Assembly: GCF_001905545.1 (NCBI RefSeq)
Contig: NZ_LIPD01000006.1
Coordinates: 124,001 to 188,000 of the forward strand
Source of the DNA: Streptomyces sp. CB02056
Lineage (GTDB): Bacteria; Actinomycetota; Actinomycetes; Streptomycetales; Streptomycetaceae
Reading direction: 5' to 3'
Length of the DNA stretch: 64,000 nt
Shown: positions 50,622-60,996 of the stretch, piece by piece
Numbering within the stretch: the first letter of the stretch is position 1
Layout of the letters: the number at the start of each line of letters is the position of its first letter
Made by a program: the position numbers and the translations under genes
The notes under the pieces: generated by a model
The model's database searches: none
The model's input: only the letters and a program-made list of their open reading frames with translations
Told to the model about the DNA's origin: nothing

Positions 50622-51641
50622 GTGACCGCCAACCGAACACTGGAGCTGCTCAGCGTGCTTCAGGCCCAGAAGGAGTGGACCGGCGCCGGTCTGGCCGAGC
50701 GGCTGGGGGTGTCCCCGCGGACGGTCCGGCGCGACATCAGCCGGCTGCGCGGACTGGGCTATCCCGTCACGGCGCGCAAGGGCCCCTCCGGCTTCTACCG
50801 GCTGTCCCACGGAGCGCGGCTGCCCCCGCTGATAGTCGACGACGAGCAGGCCGTCGCCATCGCGCTGGCCCTGCAGACGGCTCCGGCCTCGGTGGCCGGC
50901 ATGGGGGACGCCACGAAGCGGGCGCTGAACTCCATCAAGGAGCTCCTGCCTCCCCACCTGGCCCGCAGGCTGGCGACCTTCTCGATCGAGCAGATAGAGA
51001 ACGCCTGGGAGCTGGCCCCGCCGCAGGTCGATCCCGCGCTGCTGGCTCAGCTGAGCGCCGCCGCGCAGCAACGCGAGCTGGTGCGGTTCGCCTACCGGTC
51101 CATCGACCGCGGGCCGGTGGAGGACGACGAGGTGCTGGCCGAACCCCATCGGCTCGTCGTCTGGTCCGGGCGCTGGTATCTGGTGGCGTACGACCAGCGC
51201 AGGAACTCCTGGCACACCTACCGGCTCGACCGCATCGGGCAACTGACCTCCACCGCCTGGCGGTTCGGTCCTCGGGACGTGCCGGAGGCGGACATCACCC
51301 GCTTCGTCCAGAGCCAGCCCGACCGGGGGGACACCGCGGACACCTGGCCGTGCTGGGGCACCGTCCTGATGGAGTGCCCGGCGACGCTGGTGGCGAAGTG
51401 GGCCCCGGGCGCGGCGAGCTTCGAAGCGATCGACGAGCGGATCACCCGGATCCGGATGGGGGCGTGGTCCTGGTCGGCACTCATCGGCTTCCTCATCACC
51501 TTCGACCGCCGTTTCACCGTCGAAGGCCCGCCAGAACTCGCCGAAGCGGCCCGCCAGGTGATCGGCCGCCTCGACGTCGCCGTACCCCTGCCCGACGAGC
51601 ACGCGCCGGAGCCGGTCACTTCGGTCCGAGCCGGTACCTGA
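50622..51641 (+). CDS. WYL-domain transcriptional regulator
   Basis: A 339-residue DeoR-like regulator. The N-terminal winged helix is WTGAGLAERLGVSPRTVRRD. A central WYL domain (AEPHRLVVWSGRWYLVAYDQ) is followed by a WCX-like C-terminal segment. WYL domains sense nucleotides or DNA ends. Translation begins at GTG 50622 just after GGAGGGCA. It probably represses the divergent DHA2 exporter gene. Confidence 0.93.
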   Translation: MTANRTLELLSVLQAQKEWTGAGLAERLGVSPRTVRRDISRLRGLGYPVTARKGPSGFYRLSHGARLPPLIVDDEQAVAIALALQTAPASVAGMGDATKRALNSIKELLPPHLARRLATFSIEQIENAWELAPPQVDPALLAQLSAAAQQRELVRFAYRSIDRGPVEDDEVLAEPHRLVVWSGRWYLVAYDQRRNSWHTYRLDRIGQLTSTAWRFGPRDVPEADITRFVQSQPDRGDTADTWPCWGTVLMECPATLVAKWAPGAASFEAIDERITRIRMGAWSWSALIGFLITFDRRFTVEGPPELAEAARQVIGRLDVAVPLPDEHAPEPVTSVRAGT

Positions 51642-51730
51642 GACCGAAACGGACGGCCCGCGTTCCTGGCCCGGCTCCCGGGTACGGAAGCGCACCGCTC
51701 CCTTCGCGATCGGTCACGGGGCGGGGGCAC

Positions 51731-53389
51731 TCACTCCGTGCCCGTCCGGGCGGTCCCCGGGCGGCCCAGGGGGAGGAGGTACTGGACGGGTTCGCCGAGG
51801 TCGTCGAGGGCGAGGAGTTCGTGGGCCAGGTCGTCCTGGAGGCCGCCGAGGGGGGTGGTGCCGAGGCCGAAGGCGGCGGCGGTCAGCAGGAGGTTCTGGG
51901 TCAGGTGGCCGGCTTCGAGGAGGCCGAGGCGCAGGGCGCGCAGGCCGTAGCGGCGGCGGAGGTGGGCGAGGTCGAGGTGGACGGCGAGGACGGCGGGGGC
52001 CTGGTCGATGCCGATGGCGTCCGGGTCGTCGGCCGGGCGGGAGAGGTAGGAGGAGAGGGCCTTGAGGTCGTCGAGGGCGGGGGCCGGGCCGATCGGGCGC
52101 AGGCTGCGGTGTTCGGGGAGGCACTGGTAGGTGCCGGCGGGCAGGCCGTCCACGGCGAGGGCGAGCAGGCGCAGCCGTACGGTGTGCAGGGCGCCCGCGC
52201 TGGGGTACGGGCGGTGGCCGGTGTCGGGGTTGGCGGCGTAGGCGGACCAGAGCAGTCCGCCGAGGGTGCCGGCGGTGAGCGGGCCGGTCAGCGGGCCGCG
52301 GGTGGAGTGGCGGGTGCGCAGGGCGTCGGCCAGGGTGACGGGCGGCAGCGGGTCGGCGGGCAGCGGGAGGTCGCCGGGGCGGGGGCGCGGGGCCGGGTGG
52401 TGCGGCAGGTCGCGCAGGGCGGTGTCCTCGGGGCGGCCGATCTGGAACTTGCTGCGTTCCAGGTACTGGTGGTCCGGGGCGTGGTGGTCGGCGGGGAAGA
52501 AGGTGAACGGCTGCCCCGTCTCCAGCAGGGTGCGGGCGGCGAGGCGGCAGACCGCCCGCTCCTCGTCGGGGCCGACGCCTAGCCGGTTGAACAGCATGTG
52601 CAGCTGGGAGGCCCAGACCCAGGAGAGGCGCTCCTCGGCGTCAGCTGAGGCGGGGACGGCCGCCCGCATCCGGGCGGCGGCCCCGGCGACCCGCGCCGCC
52701 CAGTCGGCCAGCCAGGGTGCGGCCGTACCGGCGTCCAGCGCCGTGCGCAGGGCCCGGGCCCGGTGGGCCAGCGCGGTGCGCTGCCGGGCGAACACGGTGT
52801 TGACCCGGATGTGCACGGCGGCCCCGGGCAGCGGCTGGAACTCGGTGACCCAGCGCCAGGAGGCGGCGTGGCGGCGCAGCCAGCGGGAGGCGGCGAGTTC
52901 GTCGAGGCCCAGGGCGTGGGCGGTGGTGTGGGCGAGGTCGAGGGCGAGCGGCAGCCGGTCCCCGGGGGCCGCGCGGAGGGCGTCCAGGGCGGCGAGGGCG
53001 GTGCGGGTGGAGTGGGTGAACACCTCCTCGGCGATCGGCAGCAGGGCCGCGCCGCCGTAGCGCTCGGTCTCGGGCTGGTACGGGACCTCCGTGACCTCGC
53101 CGTGTCCGCCCGCGAAAGGGCCGTCGGGCGGGGTGCGGCGGGCGGCGCGGCGGGTGAGCTCGGTAGCCAGGTCGGTCAGGTGGGTGGGCGCCGGGCCCGG
53201 GCCGCGGAGGCGGATGCGCAGGTGGGGGCCGCCCTCGCCGTAGCGGATGAAGAACCAGTCGGTGCCGGCGAGCCCGGCCATCAGCGGGGCGAGGTCCTCG
53301 GTGAGGAAGGCGTCGGCCTCGGGGGCGGTCAGCGGCAGCGCGAGGTGCAGGCTGTGCCAGCGGGCGGCGGGCGGCGCTTGGGTGGTCAT
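51731..53389 (-). CDS. lazF: LazF-like bifunctional Glu-elimination/azoline dehydrogenase
   Basis: A 552-residue fusion. The N-terminal ~290 residues are a thiopeptide-type SpaB_C domain (HSLHLALPLTAPEADAF; RYGEGGPHLRIRLRG) that eliminates glutamate to form dehydroalanine. The C-terminal ~220 residues are a SagB-type flavin dehydrogenase (RHSTRGPLTG; YPSAGALHTVRLRLLAL; LGTTPLGGLQ) that oxidises thiazolines and oxazolines. This fusion is the diagnostic feature of LazF in the lactazole pathway. It is the last gene of the minus-strand cluster, 35 bases after lazE. Confidence 0.9.
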   Translation of the reverse strand: MTTQAPPAARWHSLHLALPLTAPEADAFLTEDLAPLMAGLAGTDWFFIRYGEGGPHLRIRLRGPGPAPTHLTDLATELTRRAARRTPPDGPFAGGHGEVTEVPYQPETERYGGAALLPIAEEVFTHSTRTALAALDALRAAPGDRLPLALDLAHTTAHALGLDELAASRWLRRHAASWRWVTEFQPLPGAAVHIRVNTVFARQRTALAHRARALRTALDAGTAAPWLADWAARVAGAAARMRAAVPASADAEERLSWVWASQLHMLFNRLGVGPDEERAVCRLAARTLLETGQPFTFFPADHHAPDHQYLERSKFQIGRPEDTALRDLPHHPAPRPRPGDLPLPADPLPPVTLADALRTRHSTRGPLTGPLTAGTLGGLLWSAYAANPDTGHRPYPSAGALHTVRLRLLALAVDGLPAGTYQCLPEHRSLRPIGPAPALDDLKALSSYLSRPADDPDAIGIDQAPAVLAVHLDLAHLRRRYGLRALRLGLLEAGHLTQNLLLTAAAFGLGTTPLGGLQDDLAHELLALDDLGEPVQYLLPLGRPGTARTGTE

Positions 53390-53400
53390 CGCGGTCCTTC

Positions 53401-53436
53401 CGGGCGGCTACGGGAACGGGCGGCTACGGGAACGGG
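53401..53436. repeat. 16-bp tandem duplication across the lazE stop codon
   Basis: CGGGCGGCTACGGGAA occurs twice (53401-53416 and 53417-53432), followed by CGGG. The lazE stop lies in the second copy, and the first copy holds an identical stop-containing sequence in the intergenic gap. Confidence 0.8.
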
Positions 53437-55298
53437 TGCGGGTGGAGCGGGAGTTCGTCGTGCCGCAGGGGCGCCGGGGTGCGGCCGAGGCGGTACGGGA
53501 CCTCCAGGAGGCGGGGCAGGCCGCGGGTGCGGCGGTTGGCGTGGCCGAAGGTCATCGGCAGGGTGCCGGGGACGACGACCTTGGCGCAGTGCAGGCCCAG
53601 CCGGTCGCGGACGCCGGGTTCGTCCTGGGTGACCGCCAGGACCTCCAGGCCCTCCCCCGCCAACCGGGCGACGGTCCGCTCCAGCAGCGCGGTGAGGTCG
53701 CCGACCGGTGCGGGGGCGCCGGGCCACCGCTCGGTCCAGGGCACCGGGGGCGGGCCGGCGAAGAGGAAGTCGAGGCGGGGCTGCGCCTCGGGCAGGGCGT
53801 TGAGGCCGACGTGGTCGTCCAGGGTGACGACCAGGTCGGGGCGGTCCAGCATCGGCCGCAGCCGCCGCAGGTCGCGCGGCCCGCCCGGGGTGGTGGCGCG
53901 GTGCGGCGCCTCCTGGACGTTGGTGACCACCTCGGCGACGGCGGAGCGGATCGCCGCGAGGGGGTCGTGGTGGGCTCCGGCGGCGAGGAAGGTGCGCGGG
54001 GCGTCGGGGTGGTCGCCGCGGTGGCGGCAGAGGGCGAGCACGGCGGGGATGCCGAGGTCGTTGGTGGCGTCGAGCAGGGTGAGCCGGTAGCCGAACAGCC
54101 GGGCGCGGTCAGCGAGTTCGGCGATCCGCGGGTCCTCGGCGGGGACGGCGACGCCGGGCAGCGGGGTGCGGGCGTACCAGGTCATCAGGAAGGCGTCGCG
54201 CTCGGCGACCTCGAACAGGCCGTAGAGCGCGGCCTCCTGGGGGCTGTTGCCGAGTCCGCAGCCGTTCGAGGACTCGTAGACCACCCGGGGGCGGCCGCGC
54301 CCGGGCACGTCCCAGTAGGCGACGTGCTCCGGGACGGCGACCGGGCGGCGCTGGGTGAGCGACCAGCCGTGCACCCAGTCGAGTACCAGCTCCGGGGTGT
54401 ACGGGACGGTGGCCACGGCGGGGTGCCCCGGCGGGGCGTCGTCGGGCAGGCCGAGCCGGGCCGGGTCGAGGACGGCTCCGGGCCCGCGCTCGGCGACCAG
54501 GTCGGCGTACGAGGCCCGCAGGGCGGTGCGGCGCCCGAGCGGCCGCATGCCCGCGTACCGCTCCACCGCCTCGAACAGCGCGACGCGTTCGCTGGCGTGG
54601 AAGTCCGCCGCCCGCCCGTAGCCGCCGTCGTCCAGCGCCCGGCCGTCCGTCACCCAGGCGGTGGTGAGGGCGAAGGCCGAGTCCTCGGTGCGGAACAGCC
54701 GGCGGACCGGGCCGAACCGCTCGTCGTACAGTTCGGCCCTCAACTGCCCCGCTTCCGTACGGTCGTTGGGGCCGCGCAGGACGGCCGGGTCGGGCAGTGG
54801 GCGGGGCGTGGCGGGCAGCCGGGCGGCCTCGGGGGTGTCGGCGGGCAGCGGGTGGCAGACCTCGCAGCCGCCGACCGGGCGGACCCGGTGGGTGGACCAG
54901 GTGGCCCGGCCGCCGTGCACCACATGGACGGTGGCGACGGAATCGGCGCTCTCGGCGGCCAGGTCGGCGGCGAGGGCGGTCACCGCCTCGGCGAAGGCCG
55001 GGGTGCCGGTGCCGCCGAGCGCCAGGGCCGGGCTCTGCCAGGGCACCCGGCCGCCGGCGGTGGCGAGCCGCTGGACCTCGGTGCAGCTCAGGCAGGCGGG
55101 CGCCCCGGGACGGAGGACCGGCCCGACCACCGTCAGCGCGCCGTCCTCGCGCACCGGCACCAGGCGTACGGGGTGTGCCAGGGCGTGTCGGCTGAGCTGC
55201 TCGGCCAGACCGAGGGTCCACTCGGCGAGGTGGACGACGGCGGTGCCGCCGGTGGCGGCCAGGGCCTCGGCCGGGGTGAGCACCGGCAGCCCGTTCAT
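53424..55298 (-). CDS. lazE: LazE-like YcaO cyclodehydratase
   Basis: A 624-residue protein. The N-terminal region resembles a degenerate E1/C-domain with a possible zinc site (CLSCTEV; CEVCHPL). The C-terminal ~400 residues are a YcaO domain (SERVALFEAVERYAG; ESSNGCGLGNSPQEAALYGL; AERDAFLMTWY), ending with the Pro-rich tail HPHPFP expected for azoline-forming YcaO enzymes. It uses ATP to cyclise Ser and Cys of the precursor to oxazoline and thiazoline. ATG 55298 overlaps the lazD stop. Confidence 0.92.
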   Translation of the reverse strand: MNGLPVLTPAEALAATGGTAVVHLAEWTLGLAEQLSRHALAHPVRLVPVREDGALTVVGPVLRPGAPACLSCTEVQRLATAGGRVPWQSPALALGGTGTPAFAEAVTALAADLAAESADSVATVHVVHGGRATWSTHRVRPVGGCEVCHPLPADTPEAARLPATPRPLPDPAVLRGPNDRTEAGQLRAELYDERFGPVRRLFRTEDSAFALTTAWVTDGRALDDGGYGRAADFHASERVALFEAVERYAGMRPLGRRTALRASYADLVAERGPGAVLDPARLGLPDDAPPGHPAVATVPYTPELVLDWVHGWSLTQRRPVAVPEHVAYWDVPGRGRPRVVYESSNGCGLGNSPQEAALYGLFEVAERDAFLMTWYARTPLPGVAVPAEDPRIAELADRARLFGYRLTLLDATNDLGIPAVLALCRHRGDHPDAPRTFLAAGAHHDPLAAIRSAVAEVVTNVQEAPHRATTPGGPRDLRRLRPMLDRPDLVVTLDDHVGLNALPEAQPRLDFLFAGPPPVPWTERWPGAPAPVGDLTALLERTVARLAGEGLEVLAVTQDEPGVRDRLGLHCAKVVVPGTLPMTFGHANRRTRGLPRLLEVPYRLGRTPAPLRHDELPLHPHPFP

Positions 55299-56968
55299 GG
55301 GCGGCCCTCCCCGGTGACGAGGGCGGTGAACCCGCAGCCGTCCAGGGCGTCGGCGATCGGGCGGGCCCCGGGGGTGGCGGGCTGCCAGCGGGTCGTCCGC
55401 AGGCCGGTGAGCCGGACCAGGGCGGCGTGCAGGTCCGGTTCCCGGTCGGCGACGTCGGCGAGCCAGTGGTCGGCCCAGCCGGGGTCCGCCCAGGCGGCCG
55501 GGGTGCGCCCGGCGGCGGCGAGCGGGGCCGCGGCGCCGGAGAGGGCGGCGTGGTGGGCGGCGGCCAGGCCGCCGTCCCGGGCCAGCAGGCGGGTGAGGGC
55601 GGCCAGGGCGGCATGGGCGACCGCGTCGGCGGGGGTCGCCTCGACCGCCCTGGCCCCCTCGGCCTGCGCCAGGTACGCCTGCTCGGAGGCAAGTTGACGC
55701 ACCGTCAGATCAGGTGCGCGGCCGAGCCGGCGGGCCAGGGCTCCGTACCAGTGCCCGGCCTGCGGGTGCTCCCGCCAGGCGGACTCCGGCACCGGGCGGT
55801 CGCCCCGGAGCGGCCGCCCGAGGACGGCCCAGCGCAGGGCCCGGCCGAGCGCGTGGGACGGGTCGACGCCGACCACCGGTACGGCTCCCCCGCCCACCGC
55901 CGCCAGGTGCAGTTCGACGGACCGGCAGGCGGCGGCCAGCCGGGCGAGGTCCGTCCGCACCGCACCGGCCGCCAGCGGGCCGGACGGGGTGCCGCAGGAG
56001 ACCAGGGCCACGGGCAGCTGCGGGAGCTCGCCCGGGGACGGCGCGTCCAGCACGCCCAGCCGGGCGTCGCCGAGGGCGTCCACCCGGCGCAGCGCCTCGG
56101 CGAGGTCTCCGGGCGGCGCGGCGACGGCCCCGGGGCCCGCCGCCCACGGGTGGTAGTCGGCGCGCGGCGGACGGGCCTCGGCGATCAGGACGGCGGGACG
56201 CCCGGCGAGCAGCCGGGGGTCCTCGGCCGGCTCGCCCGGGTCCGGCAGGCCGGCGACGGCGCAGAGCAGCCGCTGGGCACCGGCGGCGGCGAGCAGCGCG
56301 AGGAAAACGGGCGGGGGCGCGGCACCGGGAGCGGGGGCGGCGGCGGGGCCCAGCCGGGCGGCGAGCGCCGTGGCGTCCGCCCGGGCGCGGGCCGGGTCGG
56401 CGGGCTCGGTAACGAAGCCGCCGTCCGCGCCGCACTGCACCGCGACCGCCACCGCACGGCCCGCCGGATCGTCCGCCGCGGCCACCACCCGGCCGGGCGG
56501 CAGTCCGGGCTCGGCGACCACCGCCGGGGCCGCCGTCCCGCCCCGGGCGAGGGCGCGCGCCACCGCGCGGGCCGACGGGCCGTCCGGGTCGGCGGCCGCC
56601 ACCACCGGACGGGCGGCCGCCAGGGCCGCCACCGCGCCGCCGGGATCGTCCGCCACCGAGCCGGGCCAGGGCGGCAGGCGCTCCCCGTCCGGGTGGTCCA
56701 CGAGCAGGCCGTGCTCGCGCAGCCGGGCGGTGACGGTGGCCAGCGCGGCCGCCACCTTCGGCTCGACGGCGGCGTCGGCTGCCGCGCCGGCGGCCTCCGC
56801 GTCCGGCCCGAGCCGGGCGGCGAGCACCTGCCACAGCGCCGGGAGCGCCCGGCTGCCCTCCAGGGTGAGGCTGGTGTCGCGGCCGCGCAGGTGCAGCCCC
56901 TCGCGCAGCGGGGTCACCGCCACCCCGGGGCGCAGCCGGGGCCGGTGGGTCTCCGGTTCGGCCGTCAT
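55295..56968 (-). CDS. lazD: LazD-like cyclodehydratase partner (Ocin_ThiF-like)
   Basis: A 557-residue protein. It begins with an RRE-like segment (RPGVAVTPLREGLHLRGRD) that should bind the precursor's leader, followed by an Ala/Pro-rich ThiF-like region (VALVSCGTPSGPLAAGA; SVELHLAAVGGGAVPVVGVD). It presents the peptide to the YcaO protein. ATG 56968 overlaps the lazC stop by four bases and its own stop overlaps lazE. A very high Ala content makes alignment by eye weak, so the call rests largely on position. Confidence 0.8.
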   Translation of the reverse strand: MTAEPETHRPRLRPGVAVTPLREGLHLRGRDTSLTLEGSRALPALWQVLAARLGPDAEAAGAAADAAVEPKVAAALATVTARLREHGLLVDHPDGERLPPWPGSVADDPGGAVAALAAARPVVAAADPDGPSARAVARALARGGTAAPAVVAEPGLPPGRVVAAADDPAGRAVAVAVQCGADGGFVTEPADPARARADATALAARLGPAAAPAPGAAPPPVFLALLAAAGAQRLLCAVAGLPDPGEPAEDPRLLAGRPAVLIAEARPPRADYHPWAAGPGAVAAPPGDLAEALRRVDALGDARLGVLDAPSPGELPQLPVALVSCGTPSGPLAAGAVRTDLARLAAACRSVELHLAAVGGGAVPVVGVDPSHALGRALRWAVLGRPLRGDRPVPESAWREHPQAGHWYGALARRLGRAPDLTVRQLASEQAYLAQAEGARAVEATPADAVAHAALAALTRLLARDGGLAAAHHAALSGAAAPLAAAGRTPAAWADPGWADHWLADVADREPDLHAALVRLTGLRTTRWQPATPGARPIADALDGCGFTALVTGEGRP

Positions 56969-58203
56969 GCCGCCCCCTCCATGTACGTCCCGTCGGTGCG
57001 AGTCCCGTTCATGCGCGTCCCGTCCGTGCCCGCCTGGCCGGTCCCGGCCCCGGCCCCCGCCGCCTCCGGGGCGCCGAGGAGCGCCTGCCAGCGGTGCCCG
57101 GTCAGCTCGGGCACGCTGCGCACCAGCAGGTGGGCGGCGAGGTAGCGCTCCAGCGGGCGGACGTCGCAGATGGCGAGCAGCCGGTACAGGCCGTTGGTGC
57201 CGGTCCGGTTGATCAGGTAGTCCGGTCGGTGCCACATCGCGCCGTCGGGGTCGCTGCGGTGCAGCAGCCGGTGGAACTCGCTGTAGCGGGTGCGCAGTTC
57301 GGCGTTCCAGCGTTCGGCGGTGGCCCGGTCGCCGAGGGCCTCGGCGCGCTCCCGGTACGCGGCGTGGCGGCCGCCGAGGTCGGCTCCGGCCGCCAGCCGC
57401 CGCTCGGCGAGGCTCCAGGCGTTCGCCGACCAGTGCGCCCAGTCCCGCTCCCAGTCGCGCGCCCCGCCTTCGGTGATCCGGCCCACCAGCGCCGTGACCG
57501 CCCGGCCGGTGCGCTCCCAGCGGCGCTCGAAGCCGGCCCGCAGGCTGCCGTCCGGGTCCTCGTGGACCAGGAAGTCCTCCAGGTGCGAGAGCACCGAGTA
57601 GTGCGCGCCGACCAGCCCGTCCGGGTGCGCGGTGGCGTGCGCGGCGAGCGCCGTCACCACCAGCTGCACCCGCGCCTGCGGCGTGTCGCCGTGTGCGCCG
57701 AGGAAGTGGCAGGCCGAGTCCAGGGCGGGCAGGCCGGTCCGCAGCAACTCCTCGCGCAGCTCGGCGGATTCGGCGCCGATCAGGGACCGCAGAGCCTGTT
57801 CGGCGGACCGGTTGACGGGCGCCGCGACGACGGTGTTGTCCGGCACCAACGGCCCGTACGGCGGTGCGACCAGCTCGGCCCGTCCGGCGGCGGCGGCCTC
57901 GGCGAGCAGCTGCTCGTCCGAGCGGTCGGCGACGGAGGGGTGGGCGGCCGCCCACGCTCGCAGCGCCTCGGCGGCCCGCCGCGCCGCCCCGGACACCCGC
58001 GCCTCGGGGCCGCGCAGCCGCAGCCGCAGGTGCGGACCGAACCGCCAGTGCCGCTCGACGTGGGCGGCCAGCCCCTCGGCCCCCGCCTGCCGGGCCAGCG
58101 GCAGGACGGCTTCGCGCAGCGCACGGGCCTTGTCGGGCTGGTAGTGGTACAGGACCACGTCCCAGGCGGTCACGGGCCCCTGGCCGTCGACCGGGTCACT
58201 CAT
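56965..58203 (-). CDS. lazC: LazC-like pyridine synthase
   Basis: A 412-residue thiopeptide-type SpaB_C protein (WDVVLYHYQPDKARALREAV; HWRFGPHLRLRLRGP). In thiopeptides such stand-alone proteins catalyse the aza-[4+2] cycloaddition that makes the central pyridine and releases the leader. LazF already supplies the elimination domain, so pyridine formation is the natural assignment. The C-terminus ends with short repeats (GTDGT, NGTRTDGT) that look non-essential. It overlaps lazB and lazD by four bases each. Confidence 0.85.
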   Translation of the reverse strand: MSDPVDGQGPVTAWDVVLYHYQPDKARALREAVLPLARQAGAEGLAAHVERHWRFGPHLRLRLRGPEARVSGAARRAAEALRAWAAAHPSVADRSDEQLLAEAAAAGRAELVAPPYGPLVPDNTVVAAPVNRSAEQALRSLIGAESAELREELLRTGLPALDSACHFLGAHGDTPQARVQLVVTALAAHATAHPDGLVGAHYSVLSHLEDFLVHEDPDGSLRAGFERRWERTGRAVTALVGRITEGGARDWERDWAHWSANAWSLAERRLAAGADLGGRHAAYRERAEALGDRATAERWNAELRTRYSEFHRLLHRSDPDGAMWHRPDYLINRTGTNGLYRLLAICDVRPLERYLAAHLLVRSVPELTGHRWQALLGAPEAAGAGAGTGQAGTDGTRMNGTRTDGTYMEGAA

Positions 58204-60910
58204 CGGGCGCCTCCTCGGCGATGGCGGTACGGGCGGTCCGGACGGCTCGGGCGGTACGGACGGAGTCGCGGGCAGCGGCCCCCGCCGCGCTGTCCCGGCC
58301 CGGCCGGTAGGTCTCCACCACGAGTTCCACGGCCCGGGTCGGCTCCCGCTGCCCCGCGATGCCCGGCAGGGCCTCCTCCAGCACCGCGCCGCGCGGGTGC
58401 CGGGTGAGCCACTTGGCGAGGTGGCGCAGGTGCAGCGGGTTGCCGAGGTCGACGGGCTGCGGCTTGGGGGCGCGCAGGTGGGCGACGAAGGCGTCGGCGG
58501 GTGTGCCCGCGCCGTCGGCGGTGGCCGGTGCGGGGTGGAGGAAGAGCTGTTCGGGCAGGCCGAGCCGGGCCCGCCAGCGGGCGACGGTCGCGGCCGGGAC
58601 CCCGTCGGGGCCCTGGTCGGCGGCGAGTTCGGCCCGCAGGGCGTCGAGCACCCCGGCCGGAAGCTGCCAGCGGCGGCGGGCGAGGACGACGTGCCGGTGG
58701 CGCAGCCGCGGGGTGCGCAGGACGCTGCCGCCAGGCGCGGCCAGGGTGGTGCGCGGCAGCAGCGGGCGGAAGTCGACGACCCCGTTGGGGTGGTCGGCGA
58801 GCAGAGGGCCGAGCCGCCGGGGCAGCATGACCGGCGCGAGGAAGCCCAGGTAGAGGACGTCGAGCAGTTCGCCGGTGGCGCGCAGCCGCAGCCGGAGCTG
58901 GTCGTCGGCCGGGTCGTGGACGAGGTCGAGGTCGGCCTCGGCGAGGCCGGTCCACCGCCGGTCGGGGCCGATCTCGTCGGCGAGCAGCCGGGGGTGGAGG
59001 TTGGCGTTGAAGCCGCCGACCGGCCGGACCTGGGCAGCGCGGGCGCCGGCGCCGAGCCCGGAGCGGAGCTGCCGGGCGACCTCGGCGGCGGCCCGCGGGG
59101 GCAGGCCGTCGAGGAACCGGCTGGTGAAGCGCCCCCAGCCGCCGTAGACGTGGTTGACGCACACCAGGCCGTCCACGGGGTCGCGTTGGAGGAACCAGGA
59201 GTAGCTGAGCGGCCGGGCCGCGGTCCAGTGGGGCAGCCGGGCGGCCAGGGCGCTGACCCGCTCGGCGGGGAGCACGAGTTCGCCGTCCAGCTCCGGGAGG
59301 TGGGCGAACTCCTGTCGCAGCAGGGCCAGTTCGTCCGGCAGGCCGGTATCCGCCCAGGCGTCCGCCGCTTCGGCGCCGAAGTCCCAGGGCGCGTCACACA
59401 CCCCGCCGACGCCGTAGCGAGCGACGAAGCGGTCCCGGGCGGCCCGGCGCATCAGGTGGCCGTGGTCGAACAGCTCGGCGAGCGCGGTGAGTTCGGCGAG
59501 CACCGTACGGTCGGCCGCGCTCAGTCGGGGGCACGGCGCGGCCGGCGTGTGGACGTCCTCGCTGAGGACGCTGAGCGGCGCGGCCTCGTCCGGCACCGGC
59601 CGTCCGGCGTCGGCCAGCAGTCGCCGCCAGTGGTCGGCGAGGGAGGCCAGCAGGGCGGGGCGGTGCTCGCCCGGGGTCGCCACCAACGAGCCTGTTGCCA
59701 GGTCGAGTTGGTCGAGCCGTTCGGCCAGTGCGGCGTCCTCCGGCCACTGCCGCAGCCAGTCGGCCAGGCTGCGGAGCGGCCGCCGGTCCTGCGGGTCGAC
59801 CGGCTCGGCGGGCACCAGCAGCCGGGCCGTCAGGAGCCGGCCCACGAACCGGTGCGCGGCCGGGTCGTCGCCGGGGCGGCCGAGGGCCTCGGCGAGCCGG
59901 GCGGCGAGCCGGTCCGGCCGGTCCGGGGTGGCCGCGAGCGAGGCGAGCAGGGCCAGTTCGGGCCGGGCCGCGAGCTCGACCTCCTCCTCCCGGGTGACGA
60001 GGTAGCGCCCGCCCGCGAACACCACCTCAGCGCGGGCGTAGCGGGCGCGGCCGTCGGCGACCCGGGCGGCGCTGGTCATCCGGTGCGGCAGCGTACGGCT
60101 GCGGCGGGGGTCGTCGAGCAGGGCCTGGACGAGCGCGGCGACCAGCGCCCGGTTCTCCCGGACGACCGCGCGCGGGCCGTCCGCCGCCTCCTCCGCCTCC
60201 GCATCCTCCGCCGTCACGTCGGAGGTCCAGCCGACGGCGGTGAACCAGGACAGCGGGCTGGTCTTGGCGGTGGCCCGAAGGGCGTGCCGCAGGACGGCCG
60301 CCTCCTCCTTGCGGGCCCGGCCGCGCGGCTCCCCGGTCGCGCCCGCCGTGTGGGCCACCGCGCGCAGCAGGTCGGCGCTGGTGAGCGCGACGGCCCGGGT
60401 GAAGGCCGGCTCCCGGCAGATGCCCGCGAGGGAGGCCCGTTCGGCGGCCAGGGCGGGCGGGACGGCATCGGCGAGCGCGGCCAGCAGCCGGGCCCGCAGC
60501 CGGCGCAGCTCCAGCCACTCGGCGAGTCGGGGGACGCGGCGCGGCAGGTCGCCGAGCCGGTCGAGCAGCGCCGCCCGCGGCGGGCGCCCGTTGTGCAGGT
60601 CGCGGCGGAGCGGCAGCACGACGCGGCGGTGGAACTCCTCGTCGTGCCCGGCCCGGCTGGCGTACAGGTCGTCGCAGAGGGCCGGCCGCAGGGCTTCGGC
60701 CGCGGCCTCGGCGGCGGTGAGGCCGCCCAGCAGCGCCCGGGCGCCCGCCGAGGCGGCGGACTGGGCGGGCCGGGCGAGGACGGTGGAGCGCACCAGGGCG
60801 TGGCGCGCGGTGTACGCGGCCGGGGCCGGTGCGGGTGCGTTCACGGGCGAGGGCGCGGGCGAGGGCGAGGGCACGCGGGCGTCCCGGGGCAGGGCGGTTC
60901 GGTTGGGCAT
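58200..60910 (-). CDS. lazB: LazB-like tRNA-Glu-dependent glutamylation enzyme
   Basis: A 904-residue LanB N-terminal-type protein. After a Pro/Ala-rich start, LRATAKTSPLSWFTAVGW is the conserved ATAKTSP motif. Further segments (LSYSWFLQRDPVDGLVCVNH; FTSRFLDGLP; VGGFNANLHPRLLADEIG) match the glutamylation domain. It transfers glutamate from Glu-tRNA to Ser side chains of the precursor, after which LazF eliminates it. ATG 60910 is used. It is separated from lazA by 191 bases containing a strong hairpin. Confidence 0.92.
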
Positions 60911-60996
60911 GGCGGTTCCCTCCGACGGGGCCTGGCGGCGCGTCTCGTGGGACTGGTCGGCTGCGGCGACCGGGACGGGCCTGGGTACGCGGGACG

